Assembly (NCBI GenBank): GCA_902534735.1
Contig: CACARD010000001.1
Coordinates: forward strand, 275,862 to 339,861
Direction: 5' to 3'
Length of the DNA: 64,000 nt
Origin: an uncultured Pelagibacteraceae bacterium
GTDB taxonomy: Bacteria; Pseudomonadota; Alphaproteobacteria; Pelagibacterales; Pelagibacteraceae
Shown: in pieces, positions 18,207 through 28,180 of the stretch
How the letters are laid out: each line of letters starts with the position of its first letter
How positions within the stretch are numbered: position 1 is the stretch's first letter
The notes under the pieces: generated by a model
Seen by the model: only the letters and a program-made list of their open reading frames with translations
What the model was told of the DNA's origin: nothing
Databases searched by the model: none
Program-made: the position numbers and the translations under genes

Positions 18207-19370
18207 TTAACTATTAAATAGGTCTGATTTATCTGTCTTTTCCCATGAAAATGAACCTTGCTCATCTGGAATTCTTCCGAAGTGTCCATATGCTGCTGTT
18301 TTTTCATAAATAGGTTTATTTAGGCCTAACATCTCTCTTATACCTCTGGGGCTTAAATCAAAATTTTCATGAATAATTTTTTCTACGTGTTTATTTTTTT
18401 CATCATCATTATCAAATAAATCAACATAAATTGATAAAGGTTTCGATACACCTATAGCATACGCAAGTTGAATTAAACATTTGTCAGCAATTTTAGATGC
18501 AATAACATTCTTTGCTAAATATCTAGATGCGTAAGCAGCTGATCTATCGACCTTTGTAGGATCTTTCCCAGAAAATGCTCCTCCGCCGTGTGGGGCAGCT
18601 CCACCATATGTATCAACAATAATTTTTCTACCTGTTAAACCACTATCTCCGTCCGGGCCCCCAATTACAAAATTTCCTGTAGGATTTACATAAATTTCAT
18701 TTTCATCCAATGCATTTAACAAATCTTTAGGTATTGATCTTTCAATATAAGGTTTAACTAGATCTCTTACTTGAGCTTGATTTACATCAGGTGAGTGTTG
18801 AGTTGATATAACTACAGATTTAACTGATGATGGCTTTCCGTCTTTATATTCAATTGTTATTTGGCTTTTTGAATCTGGTTCTATATTTTTTAATTTTCCC
18901 GATTTTCTATCCTCCGCCATAAGTCTTAATATTTTATGAGAATAATGTATTGGCGCCGGCATAAGAACATCGGTTTCATTGCATGCGTAACCAAACATAA
19001 TACCTTGGTCACCAGCACCTTCATCTTTATTTCCAGAAGAGTCTACACCCATAGCAATATCAGAAGATTGAGCATGTAAATGACTTTCAACTGAAGTTGC
19101 CTCTTTCCAAGTAAATCCCTTTTGATCGTAACCTATATCTTTAATGCAATGTCTTACTTTTTCTATTAAATCTTCTTTTTTAATTTCTGGACCTCTTACT
19201 TCACCAGCTAATACAACTTTGTTTGTTGTTGTTAAAGTTTCACAGGCAACTCTTGATTGAGGTTCAGCTGCCAAATATGTATCTACGACCATATCTGAAA
19301 TTCTATCGCAAACTTTGTCTGGATGACCTTCGGATACTGACTCGCTAGTAAATAAGTAATCTTTTTTCAT
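18207..19370 (-). CDS. metK: S-adenosylmethionine synthetase
   Basis: Makes SAM from methionine and ATP. The 387-aa enzyme shows [37 protein letters not shown] and the [17 protein letters not shown] phosphate loop. Its ATG overlaps the lnt stop by 4 nt, so it is expressed as the last gene of the tsaB-to-metK operon. There is no room for its own leader riboswitch. A strong terminator lies just downstream. Confidence 0.97.
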   Translation of the reverse strand: MKKDYLFTSESVSEGHPDKVCDRISDMVVDTYLAAEPQSRVACETLTTTNKVVLAGEVRGPEIKKEDLIEKVRHCIKDIGYDQKGFTWKEATSVESHLHAQSSDIAMGVDSSGNKDEGAGDQGIMFGYACNETDVLMPAPIHYSHKILRLMAEDRKSGKLKNIEPDSKSQITIEYKDGKPSSVKSVVISTQHSPDVNQAQVRDLVKPYIERSIPKDLLNALDENEIYVNPTGNFVIGGPDGDSGLTGRKIIVDTYGGAAPHGGGAFSGKDPTKVDRSAAYASRYLAKNVIASKIADKCLIQLAYAIGVSKPLSIYVDLFDNDDEKNKHVEKIIHENFDLSPRGIREMLGLNKPIYEKTAAYGHFGRIPDEQGSFSWEKTDKSDLFNS

Positions 19371-20887
19371 TTATTCTCCCTAATTTTTAAAATCACAATG
19401 AAAGTAGTATAAATTAGAACAAAATAAAAGAAGATCTTATTACCGTACTTAGCAAAATAAGTTTTATTAACACGTTTAATTTTTTTAACATCAAAGTATC
19501 CTTTTTCTGTAATTTGTTTAATAATTTGACCTCTGGGATTAACAAAAGCAGATATTCCATTATTTGTTGATCTTATAACATTTTTACCTTCTTCAATTGA
19601 TCTGAATATTGAGTGACTCAAATGTTGTTGAGGCCCAATGGATTTTCCAAACCAACCATCCTCAGAAATATTTAATATAAAATCATAATAATTTTTATTT
19701 GGATTGATTTTTCCTGAATAGATAATTTCGTAACAAATAAGTGGGATAAATTTTAATTGATTCATTTCCAAAATTTCTCTTTTTTCATCAGCTGAAAATG
19801 ATTGATATCCTTGAGTTATTTTTTTTAAACCTATTCTTTTAAAGAAATTTTCAAAAGGCAAAAATTCTCCAAATGGAACAAGTTTATTCTTATTATACTT
19901 ATATAATAATTCTGACTCGTTATTTAATACTATTAAAGAATTATAAATTTTATTTTGGTTGATACTATTTATACCCAATACGACCTTATGGTTAGTATTA
20001 TAATTGTCTTTGAAGATATCTTTGAAAAATTTTAGATCTTTTAAGTATATACCTGTAATAATTCCCTCTGGGTAAATGAATATTGTTTTTTTTAGGTTCT
20101 GTGGATCACTTAGACTAATCAATTCATTAATACTTTTTTCAGTATCTTGGTTTGATAAAAATCTTTCAATGGGTATGTTTGGAGAGACAACTCGAATAAT
20201 GGAACTTAAATTATCATATTTTTTTTTTTCAAAATTTTTAATAATCAAATTTCCATATAAAAAGTTGATCATTACTAAGATTAAACTAAGACCAAATATT
20301 AAAAACTTAGTTAAGCTTTTATATTTAAAAAAGAATATTACTGGTAATAAAAATATAGTTATTGATAATAAATTTAATGAATAAGTGCCTATATAAGACA
20401 AAATTTGTAAAGAATGTAAATTATTTGAAAGACTAAAAACCACTAAATTCCACGGAAAACCACCTAAAATAAAACTTCTTAGAAACTCAATTCCACCAAA
20501 AAAAATTGAAAAGATTAAAATTGATGAGATTTTATTTTTTAAATTAAAAAAATTGCATAGAAAAGTAACTAAACCATAAAATATTCCCAAAAATAAAGGG
20601 ATTAATATTAATGCAAATGGAATGAAAAATTTAAAATTTACATCAAATGTTAAAGAATTTGCAATCCAATAAAGGTTTGAAATAAAATATCCAAATCCAA
20701 AGATCCAACCAACAAAAAATGAAATAGTTTTTTTATTTACATAATTAACTAATATGTAAAGTAATAGTGGAAGTGTTAAAAAATTAATAAAAAATATATT
20801 GTAAGGAGGTAAACTAAACGAAGTTAGTATACCTAAAAGTAAGCATATTAAAAATAGGAAAGCTTTATTTTGTAGAATAGATTTCAA
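19367..20887 (-). CDS. lnt: Apolipoprotein N-acyltransferase
   Basis: Inner-membrane enzyme that adds the third acyl chain to lipoproteins. 506 aa: a membrane domain of six or seven helices (about 1-215), then a periplasmic nitrilase-like domain with the catalytic triad Glu (YPEGII), Lys ([14 protein letters not shown]) and Cys ([11 protein letters not shown]), and a final C-terminal helix. Overlaps both ybeY and metK by 4 nt. Confidence 0.92.
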   Translation of the reverse strand: MKSILQNKAFLFLICLLLGILTSFSLPPYNIFFINFLTLPLLLYILVNYVNKKTISFFVGWIFGFGYFISNLYWIANSLTFDVNFKFFIPFALILIPLFLGIFYGLVTFLCNFFNLKNKISSILIFSIFFGGIEFLRSFILGGFPWNLVVFSLSNNLHSLQILSYIGTYSLNLLSITIFLLPVIFFFKYKSLTKFLIFGLSLILVMINFLYGNLIIKNFEKKKYDNLSSIIRVVSPNIPIERFLSNQDTEKSINELISLSDPQNLKKTIFIYPEGIITGIYLKDLKFFKDIFKDNYNTNHKVVLGINSINQNKIYNSLIVLNNESELLYKYNKNKLVPFGEFLPFENFFKRIGLKKITQGYQSFSADEKREILEMNQLKFIPLICYEIIYSGKINPNKNYYDFILNISEDGWFGKSIGPQQHLSHSIFRSIEEGKNVIRSTNNGISAFVNPRGQIIKQITEKGYFDVKKIKRVNKTYFAKYGNKIFFYFVLIYTTFIVILKIRENK

Positions 20888-21330
20888 TTTATTTTATTCA
20901 ATTTTTTAAATATTAAATTTTCTCTTTTGTTCATTAAATAATAATCTTTATTTTTTTTATGATCATATCCTAAGAGATGTAAATAACCGTGTATCCACAT
21001 TTTATCTAATTCATGATCAAAACTCGTTGATTTTGCTCTTTTGTTAATTATTTCAAAAGATATTGCTATATCTCCTAAATATAATTTATTTTTTGATTTA
21101 ACTTTTAAAGGAAAAGAAAGTATGTCCGTTGAAACATTTTTATTTCTAAATTTTAAATTTAAATCTTTCATTTTTTTATTATTAGTAAGCATCACAGTAA
21201 ATTCTTGATTTTTATTTTTAAAGATGCTTAATTTAGATAATTTGTTTAATTTCTTTTTGAAGTATATCTCTGGTTTTTTTAATTTCTTTTCCCAAATTTT
21301 TTTATCTAAAACTATGTTGGCTTTAATCAT
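20884..21330 (-). CDS. ybeY: YbeY, endoribonuclease for rRNA maturation
   Basis: Zinc-dependent RNase implicated in 16S rRNA 3'-end maturation and ribosome quality control. The 148-aa protein ends with the metal motif HGYLHLLGYDH and has the typical STDILSFPL block. The first 40 residues are very Lys-rich. Operon position between phoH and lnt is conserved in proteobacteria. Confidence 0.92.
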   Translation of the reverse strand: MIKANIVLDKKIWEKKLKKPEIYFKKKLNKLSKLSIFKNKNQEFTVMLTNNKKMKDLNLKFRNKNVSTDILSFPLKVKSKNKLYLGDIAISFEIINKRAKSTSFDHELDKMWIHGYLHLLGYDHKKNKDYYLMNKRENLIFKKLNKIN

Positions 21331-22337
21331 TAATCTGAATTTTTATCAGAATAAGCCTTGACTATCTTGGAAACTAGAGGGTGTCTTACAACGTCAGTAT
21401 GATCAAAATCTACCACAGATATCTCTTTTAAATGACTAAGTAATTTTTTTGATCTATTTAAACCTGACATTGTTTTATTAGGTAAGTCTATTTGGGAAGG
21501 ATCACCGTTAATTACTATTTTGGAATTTTCACCAATTCTTGTTAAAAACATTTTTATTTGAGTATCTGTTGCATTTTGTGCTTCATCGAGTATTGCAAAT
21601 GAATTTTTTAAAGTTCTTCCCCTCATGAATGCAAGTGGTGCAATCTCTATATCTCCAACTTCTATTTTTTTTTGAATTTTTTCAAAATCTAATAAGTCAT
21701 ATAATGAATCGTAAAGAGGTCTTAAATAAGGATCAACTTTTTCTCTCATATCTCCTGGCAAGAAACCTAATCTCTCTCCCGCTTCTACTGCTGGTCTAGA
21801 TAAAATTATACGTTCTATTTTTTTTTCTAGCAACATTGTTAATGCAACTGCGACAGCTAAAAAAGTTTTACCAGTTCCCGCTGGTCCTGCAGAAATAACA
21901 ATATCTGATTCTTTTAAAGCCCTTATATAATTTTTTTGTTTCTCTGATCTTGGTATTACAGATTTCTTTGGAGTTTTTATTATATATTCAACATTTCCAC
22001 TTTTATTTGTAACTTTTTCATCAATCATAAATTTATTTACAGATGATTCTATATCCTTTTTTTCTAATGATCCATTATTTAAAAATTGATCTACAAGAAA
22101 TTGAATTGCATTCTTTATTAGTTCATTTTTTTCAGGAGTATTTTTTAATAAAATTGAATTTCCTCTAGAGTAAATGCTAGTATTTGTAATTTTTTCTAAT
22201 TCTTTTAAGTTATTATTAAATTCTCCTAATACACCTAAAAGTAATTCATTACTTTGAAATACAATACTTAAGGCATTGTTTTCTGAATATACGTATTTTA
22301 AATCAGGATTAATTTTTGATTTTGCAAAATTTTTCAA
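21330..22337 (-). CDS. phoH: PhoH-like ATPase
   Basis: 335-aa P-loop ATPase of the PhoH/YbeZ family, functionally linked to YbeY in RNA metabolism. An N-terminal KH-like part (about 1-120) precedes the ATPase domain with Walker A AGPAGTGKTFLA and Walker B FAILDEAQNAT, then a sensor-like TRIGENSKIVINGDPSQIDLP. The 3' end overlaps the ybeY start by 1 nt. Confidence 0.92.
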   Translation of the reverse strand: MKNFAKSKINPDLKYVYSENNALSIVFQSNELLLGVLGEFNNNLKELEKITNTSIYSRGNSILLKNTPEKNELIKNAIQFLVDQFLNNGSLEKKDIESSVNKFMIDEKVTNKSGNVEYIIKTPKKSVIPRSEKQKNYIRALKESDIVISAGPAGTGKTFLAVAVALTMLLEKKIERIILSRPAVEAGERLGFLPGDMREKVDPYLRPLYDSLYDLLDFEKIQKKIEVGDIEIAPLAFMRGRTLKNSFAILDEAQNATDTQIKMFLTRIGENSKIVINGDPSQIDLPNKTMSGLNRSKKLLSHLKEISVVDFDHTDVVRHPLVSKIVKAYSDKNSD

Positions 22338-22338
22338 A

Positions 22339-23670
22339 TTATGCTGCTTTCATTTCATCTATTACTTTACCAAATAAAGAATTTTGATTACTTTTTTCGA
22401 CATTAACTTTAATTATTTTACCAATATGACTTTCATTACCATCGAAAATTACTGAATTTAAAAATTTATTTCGTCCAAAATATTTGTTTTGGTTTTTAAG
22501 TTTATTTTCCACAAGTACCTCTAAAGTTTTGCCTTCAAAAGATTTATTCAATTCTATTTGATTACTAAATAATTTGTCTTGAATAGTTATCAGTCTATTT
22601 TTAAGTTTATCTTTATCAGTAATCTCTAATTCTGCAGCCTTTGTCCCTGGTCTAGGACTAAAAATAAAAGAGAATGAATTTATAAATTTAATTTTATTAA
22701 CTAAATTTAAAGTTTCTTTAAAATCATTCTCTGTTTCTCCAGGGTATCCAATAATAAAGTCACTTGAAAATTTTATATCAGGATTAATTTTGATTAATTT
22801 TTCATAAATATTTAAATAATAATTTACAGTATGCTTTCTGTTCATCATTTTTAATATTCTGTCAGAACCACTTTGAATTGGTAAATGGACAAAAGGCATT
22901 AATTTTTTTGAATTTTTATAACATTCAATAAGATCATCTGTCATATCTCTTGGATGAGATGTGGTATATCTAATTCTACTTATTTCGTCATATTTGCTAA
23001 GTGTGTTAATAAGATCTGACAGACGGTACTCTCTAGATCCATCTATATAAGAATATGCATTTACATTTTGGCCAAGAAAGGTAATTTCTCTAGATCCGTT
23101 CTTTATCAATCTCTCAGCTTCATCAATAATGCTTTTGAATGGTCTAGAATACTCTGGTCCTCTAGTATAAGGAACAACACAAAAGTGACAGAACTTATCA
23201 CAACCCTCTTGAATCGTTAAGAAAGATGAAACATCGGTATTATCGTTTTTAATATTATCAAAGTACCTAAACTTAGAAACTGAATCAAACTCTGTTTCTT
23301 CAACTTTATTTTTTTCCTCAAAATTCTTTAAAAGATTATTTATTTTTTGGTAAGCTTGTGGACCTATAACTAAATCTACATATTTTTCTCTATTTAGCAT
23401 CTCAGTATTTTCAGCTTGTGCAACGCAACCTGCGACAACCATAATTGGTTTTTTTTTGTCTTTATATAATTTTTTAACTCTCCCAATCTCATGATAAACT
23501 TTATCTTTAGCTTTATCTCTAATATGACAAGTATTTAAAATATAACAATCAGCCTCTTCTTGATTTTCAGTTTTATTATAACCTATCGACCTAACAGCAT
23601 CATATATCCTGTTAGAATCATACTCATTCATTTGACAACCAAATGTCTTTATAAAAACCTTTTTATGCAT
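22339..23670 (-). CDS. miaB: tRNA-2-methylthio-N6-isopentenyladenosine synthase
   Basis: Radical-SAM methylthiotransferase acting on i6A37 of tRNA. 443 aa: N-terminal UPF0004 domain (KTFGCQMNEYDS, with Cys for the auxiliary 4Fe-4S cluster), radical-SAM core with the EGCDKFCHFCVVPYTRG CxxxCxxC cluster, and a C-terminal TRAM domain. The gene is tightly packed between fur and phoH. Confidence 0.96.
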   Translation of the reverse strand: MHKKVFIKTFGCQMNEYDSNRIYDAVRSIGYNKTENQEEADCYILNTCHIRDKAKDKVYHEIGRVKKLYKDKKKPIMVVAGCVAQAENTEMLNREKYVDLVIGPQAYQKINNLLKNFEEKNKVEETEFDSVSKFRYFDNIKNDNTDVSSFLTIQEGCDKFCHFCVVPYTRGPEYSRPFKSIIDEAERLIKNGSREITFLGQNVNAYSYIDGSREYRLSDLINTLSKYDEISRIRYTTSHPRDMTDDLIECYKNSKKLMPFVHLPIQSGSDRILKMMNRKHTVNYYLNIYEKLIKINPDIKFSSDFIIGYPGETENDFKETLNLVNKIKFINSFSFIFSPRPGTKAAELEITDKDKLKNRLITIQDKLFSNQIELNKSFEGKTLEVLVENKLKNQNKYFGRNKFLNSVIFDGNESHIGKIIKVNVEKSNQNSLFGKVIDEMKAA

Positions 23671-23673
23671 TAA

Positions 23674-24093
23674 TTACTTTTTTTTGATTCCGTATAGCTC
23701 TAATTTATGATCAACGAGCTTATAGCCGTACTTATCGGCGATTTTTTTTTGTAATTCTTCAATCTCTTCGTCAACAAATTCTATTATTTCTCCAGTTTTT
23801 ATATCAATTAAATGATTATGATCATCATTTAATTCATATCTTGCCTTTCCAGATTTAAAATCATGTTTTGTTAATATACCTGCTTCCTCAAAAAGCTTAA
23901 CTGTCCTGTAAACAGTAGCAATACTAATTTTAGAATCTATTTGAGAAACTCTATTATATAATTCATCAACATCTGGATGGTCAGATTCTCCATATGTTTT
24001 TTTAGATTCGGATATTACTCTTGCGATTATCCTTCTTTGATCTGTAAGTTTTACACCATTTTTTTGGCATTTTTCTTCAATAGTTTCTAGCAT
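23674..24093 (-). CDS. fur: Fur-family metal-responsive regulator (Fur/Mur type)
   Basis: 139-aa Fur-superfamily repressor, distinct from Irr in this window. The winged-helix domain has KLTDQRRIIARVI and SIATVYRTVKLFEEAGIL; the metal-binding part has DDHNHLIDIKTGEIIEF. No C-terminal CxxC zinc motif. The DNHLIDxxTGxxIEF pattern and place in the miaB operon are typical of alphaproteobacterial Fur/Mur; whether it senses iron or manganese cannot be decided from sequence. Confidence 0.9.
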   Translation of the reverse strand: MLETIEEKCQKNGVKLTDQRRIIARVISESKKTYGESDHPDVDELYNRVSQIDSKISIATVYRTVKLFEEAGILTKHDFKSGKARYELNDDHNHLIDIKTGEIIEFVDEEIEELQKKIADKYGYKLVDHKLELYGIKKK

Positions 24094-24101
24094 AATATAT
24101 T

Positions 24102-24479
24102 TTAACTCGAGTAAAGGGGTTTAATCAAATTAATATTTGTAAAATTTTTTTTATCAGTTTTTACTAACTGATTTACATCTTTATCAGTTAAATGTTCACT
24201 CAAAAATCCATATAAATCAATATTTTTAGCAAAAGCAATGCCTTTAGCAATTGCTATCGAATTTCTAATGCTTGAGATTTTCCCAGGACCTTGGTTTACA
24301 AATATTTCACTTATTTTATCTAAATTTGAATCATGCTCTTTTAGAAAATTCAAAATTAATATCATTATTTTGTCAAAATTTTCTCTACTGTTTGTATGAG
24401 CGGTAGTATAAGATTCTAAGTTCGTTATGAGAGAAAATAAAATTTTATCATCTGCAGCATTAATAACTAAAGTATTCAT
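24102..24479 (-). CDS. tsaB: TsaB-like t6A-modification protein, short form
   Basis: Partner of TsaD in synthesis of threonylcarbamoyl-adenosine in tRNA. The 125-aa product matches the N-terminal half of TsaB: TLVINAADDKILFSLI at the start and the family loop NQGPGKISSIRNSIAIAKGIAFA. Full TsaB is about 220 aa, so the second lobe is missing. There is no visible frameshifted remainder, since fur begins 8 bp later. First gene of the operon running to metK; rimI, often next, is absent. Confidence 0.8.
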   Translation of the reverse strand: MNTLVINAADDKILFSLITNLESYTTAHTNSRENFDKIMILILNFLKEHDSNLDKISEIFVNQGPGKISSIRNSIAIAKGIAFAKNIDLYGFLSEHLTDKDVNQLVKTDKKNFTNINLIKPLYSS

Positions 24480-25479
24480 TTTTTTTATTATTTTTTTAAA
24501 CGTTAAAGCTGAAGTAGTAAATAAAAAATATTTTAAAAATGAACAAGGAGTTTTGGCAATTATGTATCATAGATTTGAAGAAAATAAGTATCCATCAACA
24601 AATATAAGATTAGATATATTTAAAAAACATATTAATTTAATAAAAGAAAATAATTTACATTTTTATAATCCTGGTGAATTTTCAATAAATTTTGAAAAGG
24701 TTAAAAAACAAAAAAAAATTTTATTAACTATTGATGATGCATTTACATCCTTCTATGAAAATGCATGGCCAGTCTTAAAACAGGAAAAAATTCCTTTTAT
24801 TTTATTTGTCTCAACAGAAGCGGTTGGGAATAAAGGATATATGAGTTGGGACCAAATAAAAGAAGTAGAAAAAGAGAACTTTGCATACATTGGTAATCAT
24901 TCACATTCTCATGATTATTTAACTAAATTTGCTTTTCAAAAGTTTGTAGAAGATATTGAGGAATCAATTAAAATTTTTAAAAATAAATTGGGATATAATC
25001 CAATTTATTTTTCTTATCCCTTTGGTGAATATAATTTAGAGCAGAAAAATTATATTTCAAACAATTTTGAATTTGCATTTGGCCAACATTCAGGTGTTAT
25101 TGATTTAAACAAAGATAGATATGAGCTACCAAGATTCCCTATAAACGAAAAATATGGAGAAATAAAAAGATTTAAAGAAGTAATATCTTATTTGCCACTT
25201 CAGTATAAAATTATTAAACCTGAAAACAAATTTATGAATGACGGGGAAAACCCACCTAAAATGACGATAGAATTTTTCGAAGATCAAAAAAATTTAGAAA
25301 ATATTAATTGCTTTTCAAATGAAGGCTCAAAATGGAGAAAGACAAAAATTATTTTAAACGACAATATATTAAATATTAATTTTTCAGAAAAATTTATTGA
25401 AAGAAGAGGTAGAATTAACTGTTCTTTAAAAGATGAAAATGGATGGAGATTTTCAGGTTTCCAGTTTGTTCAAAATTAA
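24427..25479 (+). CDS. Exported polysaccharide deacetylase (NodB-homology) protein
   Basis: 350-aa secreted or membrane-attached hydrolase. Residues 1-28 form a signal peptide ending VKA. The NodB domain (about 40-230) has the metal-binding TIDDAF aspartates and the NHSHSHD histidines plus YFSYPFGEYN, so it should deacetylate an N-acetylated polysaccharide. About 100 C-terminal residues form an extra uncharacterised domain. The only usable start is the ATG at 24427, which overlaps the divergent tsaB by 53 nt. Confidence 0.82.
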   Translation: MRENKILSSAALITKVFIFFIIFLNVKAEVVNKKYFKNEQGVLAIMYHRFEENKYPSTNIRLDIFKKHINLIKENNLHFYNPGEFSINFEKVKKQKKILLTIDDAFTSFYENAWPVLKQEKIPFILFVSTEAVGNKGYMSWDQIKEVEKENFAYIGNHSHSHDYLTKFAFQKFVEDIEESIKIFKNKLGYNPIYFSYPFGEYNLEQKNYISNNFEFAFGQHSGVIDLNKDRYELPRFPINEKYGEIKRFKEVISYLPLQYKIIKPENKFMNDGENPPKMTIEFFEDQKNLENINCFSNEGSKWRKTKIILNDNILNINFSEKFIERRGRINCSLKDENGWRFSGFQFVQN

Positions 25480-26567
25480 ATTAATTTTTTAGTCTTATTA
25501 CTTGTAGGCATTACATTTACATCATCAAAATCCGTGAGAGAATTTTGCTTTATAATTTGTTTCAATACATCTATGTATTGTTGCCCTGTCTCAGCATATT
25601 TATCTAAATAATTTACCAACTTTAAACTGTCTAATTTTTCATCATTGTTTCTTTGAATTGCTCTTTCTTTTCTAAATTCTATATAACTACTGTGAGTATT
25701 TAAATTTCTCTGATATGCTCTTACAGATGCTTTAAGAACTGCAAACTTGGCAACTTTGTGTTTTGCATCTTTATCTACACCTGCCGGTCTAATTCCGTCA
25801 CCATTCCAAGTCCATTGTCCAAATAATGCATTACCTTCTTGTGCAAATCTAGATGTCCCCCATCCAGTTTCTTTAGCAGCCTGAGCAAGTGCTAATGAGA
25901 CAGGTATTTCATCCATTCTAACTTTCAGAGAATAGAAATCTCCATCTTTTAAACCATATTGTTTAAATTTTTCTTTTAACCAATTCTTTTCTTTTTGAGT
26001 GTTGATATTCTTAGACAATATTCTAAATAATTCTTTTCTATCAAGTCGAATTTTAGCGTTCTCTTCTACAATCAATGGTAACACTATTTGAATAAATAAT
26101 CTCTTTCTCTTTTTTGAACTCTCAATACTTTTAATCTCTTTTGGAAGATGGTCAATTTTATTGCCTATGTTTACTAATTTAGTCTCTCTAACTTTTTTAA
26201 GATTATAATTTGTATCTTTAAATAATTGCTCAATAGTTCTTGCATCAAATCTTATTGAATTCTGTCCTTCATCATCTGTGCTGAAAAAATCAATATCAGC
26301 AAATATATTTTTTAAACTCAGATTTTTTGTATTAGTTTCTACCTCGCCATCAAGAATTTTTTTTCTTTTTTCTAACTCTTGGTCAAAGTTTACTCCCGCA
26401 TTTGAAATAATAGATTTATTAAAATTTAGATTTTTATCTAAAAAAATTTTTATAGTTGGTAAAGTGAAAAATGAAAAGATTACAAGCAGACATATTGCTG
26501 AGAATCTTAATATATTATTTTTCTTTTTAGTCTGTTTAATATTTTTAATTTTTTTATTTCTGACCAT
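25476..26567 (-). CDS. Bax-like glucosaminidase, membrane-anchored
   Basis: 363-aa protein with a basic N-terminus, one membrane helix (about 20-43) and a C-terminal glucosaminidase domain: LALAQAAKETGWGTSRFAQEGNALFGQWTW carries the catalytic Glu of the family. It would cleave peptidoglycan glycan strands in the periplasm. Its stop overlaps by 4 nt with the convergent deacetylase, itself possibly a cell-wall enzyme. Confidence 0.85.
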   Translation of the reverse strand: MVRNKKIKNIKQTKKKNNILRFSAICLLVIFSFFTLPTIKIFLDKNLNFNKSIISNAGVNFDQELEKRKKILDGEVETNTKNLSLKNIFADIDFFSTDDEGQNSIRFDARTIEQLFKDTNYNLKKVRETKLVNIGNKIDHLPKEIKSIESSKKRKRLFIQIVLPLIVEENAKIRLDRKELFRILSKNINTQKEKNWLKEKFKQYGLKDGDFYSLKVRMDEIPVSLALAQAAKETGWGTSRFAQEGNALFGQWTWNGDGIRPAGVDKDAKHKVAKFAVLKASVRAYQRNLNTHSSYIEFRKERAIQRNNDEKLDSLKLVNYLDKYAETGQQYIDVLKQIIKQNSLTDFDDVNVMPTSNKTKKLI

Positions 26568-26595
26568 TAATTTAAATATAATAATTATTAATTAA

Positions 26596-27138
26596 TTATA
26601 CAGCTAAAACTTCTTTAACTTCAGGTATATAATGACAAAGTAAGTTTTCTACACCTTTTTTTAAAGTGAGAGTTGAAGATGGACAGCCTGAACAACTGCC
26701 TTTTAATAAAACTTTAACTTTTCCGTCCTTGAATTCTTGGAACTTGATATCTCCTCCATCTCTTGCAACAGCAGGTCTTATTTTGGAGTCTAGAATACTT
26801 ATTATTTTTTTTTCAATCTCTGAATAATTTTTGTTTTGCTCTTCTTCATTTATTTTATCAATAATGCAAGTATTACCATTCGCATAGTGCTCATTTACGT
26901 AAGATATAACAATGTGCTGAATATCTTCCCATTTTTTATTCTCTTCCTTGTTTATCGAAAAAAAATCTTCCCCTAAAAATACTCCAGTTACTCCGTTTAT
27001 CTGTAATAAGTTCTTTATCAATAAATTATTTGTATCTTCTTTATTTAAAACCTCTAAAGAGCCGTTGTTTGATACCTTCCTACCGGGTAGAAACTTTAAT
27101 GAATTTGGGTTTGGTGTATTTTCAGTTTGTATAAACAT
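26596..27138 (-). CDS. nfu: NfuA-type iron-sulfur carrier protein
   Basis: Scaffold or carrier of Fe-S clusters for apoenzymes. 180 aa: N-terminal Nfu domain (MFIQTENTPNPNSLKFLPG, about 1-90) and C-terminal NifU-like domain with RPAVARDGGDI and the cluster-binding CSGCPSS. This is the mitochondrial/alphaproteobacterial NFU1 architecture. It follows trpS by 37 bp in the same direction. Confidence 0.92.
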   Translation of the reverse strand: MFIQTENTPNPNSLKFLPGRKVSNNGSLEVLNKEDTNNLLIKNLLQINGVTGVFLGEDFFSINKEENKKWEDIQHIVISYVNEHYANGNTCIIDKINEEEQNKNYSEIEKKIISILDSKIRPAVARDGGDIKFQEFKDGKVKVLLKGSCSGCPSSTLTLKKGVENLLCHYIPEVKEVLAV

Positions 27139-27175
27139 GAGTTTTATATAATGTTTATTTCAAAATATTAAATGA

Positions 27176-28177
27176 TTAAAAACCAACTATTTCTTTTATT
27201 TTTTTTACTTTTTTAGAGGAAATATCATGCGCTTTTGCTGCACCATCCTCCAAAATTTGATCTATATAATTTTTATCTGACAACAATTTTTGTATTTCTT
27301 TTGATATAGGAGACAGTTTAGTCACAATGATTTCAGATAGTTTATTTTTTAAATCAGAAAAATTTTTTCCTTCAAATTCATTTAATGTATCAGTAATATT
27401 TTGATTACTCAAGCTGGAGTAAATACCCATCAGATTTTCTGCTTCAGGTCTTCCTTTAAGTCCATTTTCATTACCAGGTAAAGTATGATTATCTGTTTTT
27501 GCTTTTTTTATTTTATTAATAATTTGATCCTTGGTATCTGTTAAATTGATCCTGCTTCCTTCAGCAATATCTGACTTACTCATTTTCTTTGTGCCATCTT
27601 TCAAACTCATAATTCTCGAAAAATTTTTTTGTATGAGAGGCTCGGGAGGTCTTAAAAAATCTGGATATTTATATTCGTTATTAAATTTTTGAGCTATATC
27701 TCTACAGAGTTCTAGATGTTGTTTTTGATCATCACCAACTGGCACATGAGTTGCATCATACAAAAGAATATCAGAAGCCATTAGGATTGGATAAATATAT
27801 AAACCAACACTAGCTTTTTCCTTGTCTTTCCCAGCTTTTTCTTTGAATTGTGTCATTCTATTTAGCCAACCCATTCTGGCAACACATCCTAAAATCCAAG
27901 AACCCTCGGAATGTGCGGGAACTAAAGATTGATTAAATATTATACTATTTTTTGGATCAATACCGCTTGCGATAAATGCTGCCGCTGTCTCTCTAATATT
28001 ATTTTTTAACTCTATTGGATCTTGCATTACTGTAATGGCATGAAGATCAACAACACAAAAAATACAGTTGTTATCTTTGTTGTTTTGTAAATCAACAAAA
28101 TTCTTTATTGCGCCTATATAATTCCCTAGATGTAAATTTCCTGTTGGTTGAACTCCAGAAAAAATTTTTTTAGACAT
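27176..28177 (-). CDS. trpS: Tryptophanyl-tRNA synthetase
   Basis: Class I aminoacyl-tRNA synthetase, 333 aa. [16 protein letters not shown] contains the HIGH-type motif (LHLGN) and KKMSKSD the KMSKS loop; [13 protein letters not shown] lies between. It is 3 bp after murJ and so probably co-transcribed. Confidence 0.97.
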   Translation of the reverse strand: MSKKIFSGVQPTGNLHLGNYIGAIKNFVDLQNNKDNNCIFCVVDLHAITVMQDPIELKNNIRETAAAFIASGIDPKNSIIFNQSLVPAHSEGSWILGCVARMGWLNRMTQFKEKAGKDKEKASVGLYIYPILMASDILLYDATHVPVGDDQKQHLELCRDIAQKFNNEYKYPDFLRPPEPLIQKNFSRIMSLKDGTKKMSKSDIAEGSRINLTDTKDQIINKIKKAKTDNHTLPGNENGLKGRPEAENLMGIYSSLSNQNITDTLNEFEGKNFSDLKNKLSEIIVTKLSPISKEIQKLLSDKNYIDQILEDGAAKAHDISSKKVKKIKEIVGF

Positions 28178-28180
28178 AAT

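Noticed and set aside
19371..19400. SAM riboswitch before metK
   Set aside because: metK overlaps lnt by 4 nt, leaving no leader; no riboswitch-like conserved stems were seen.
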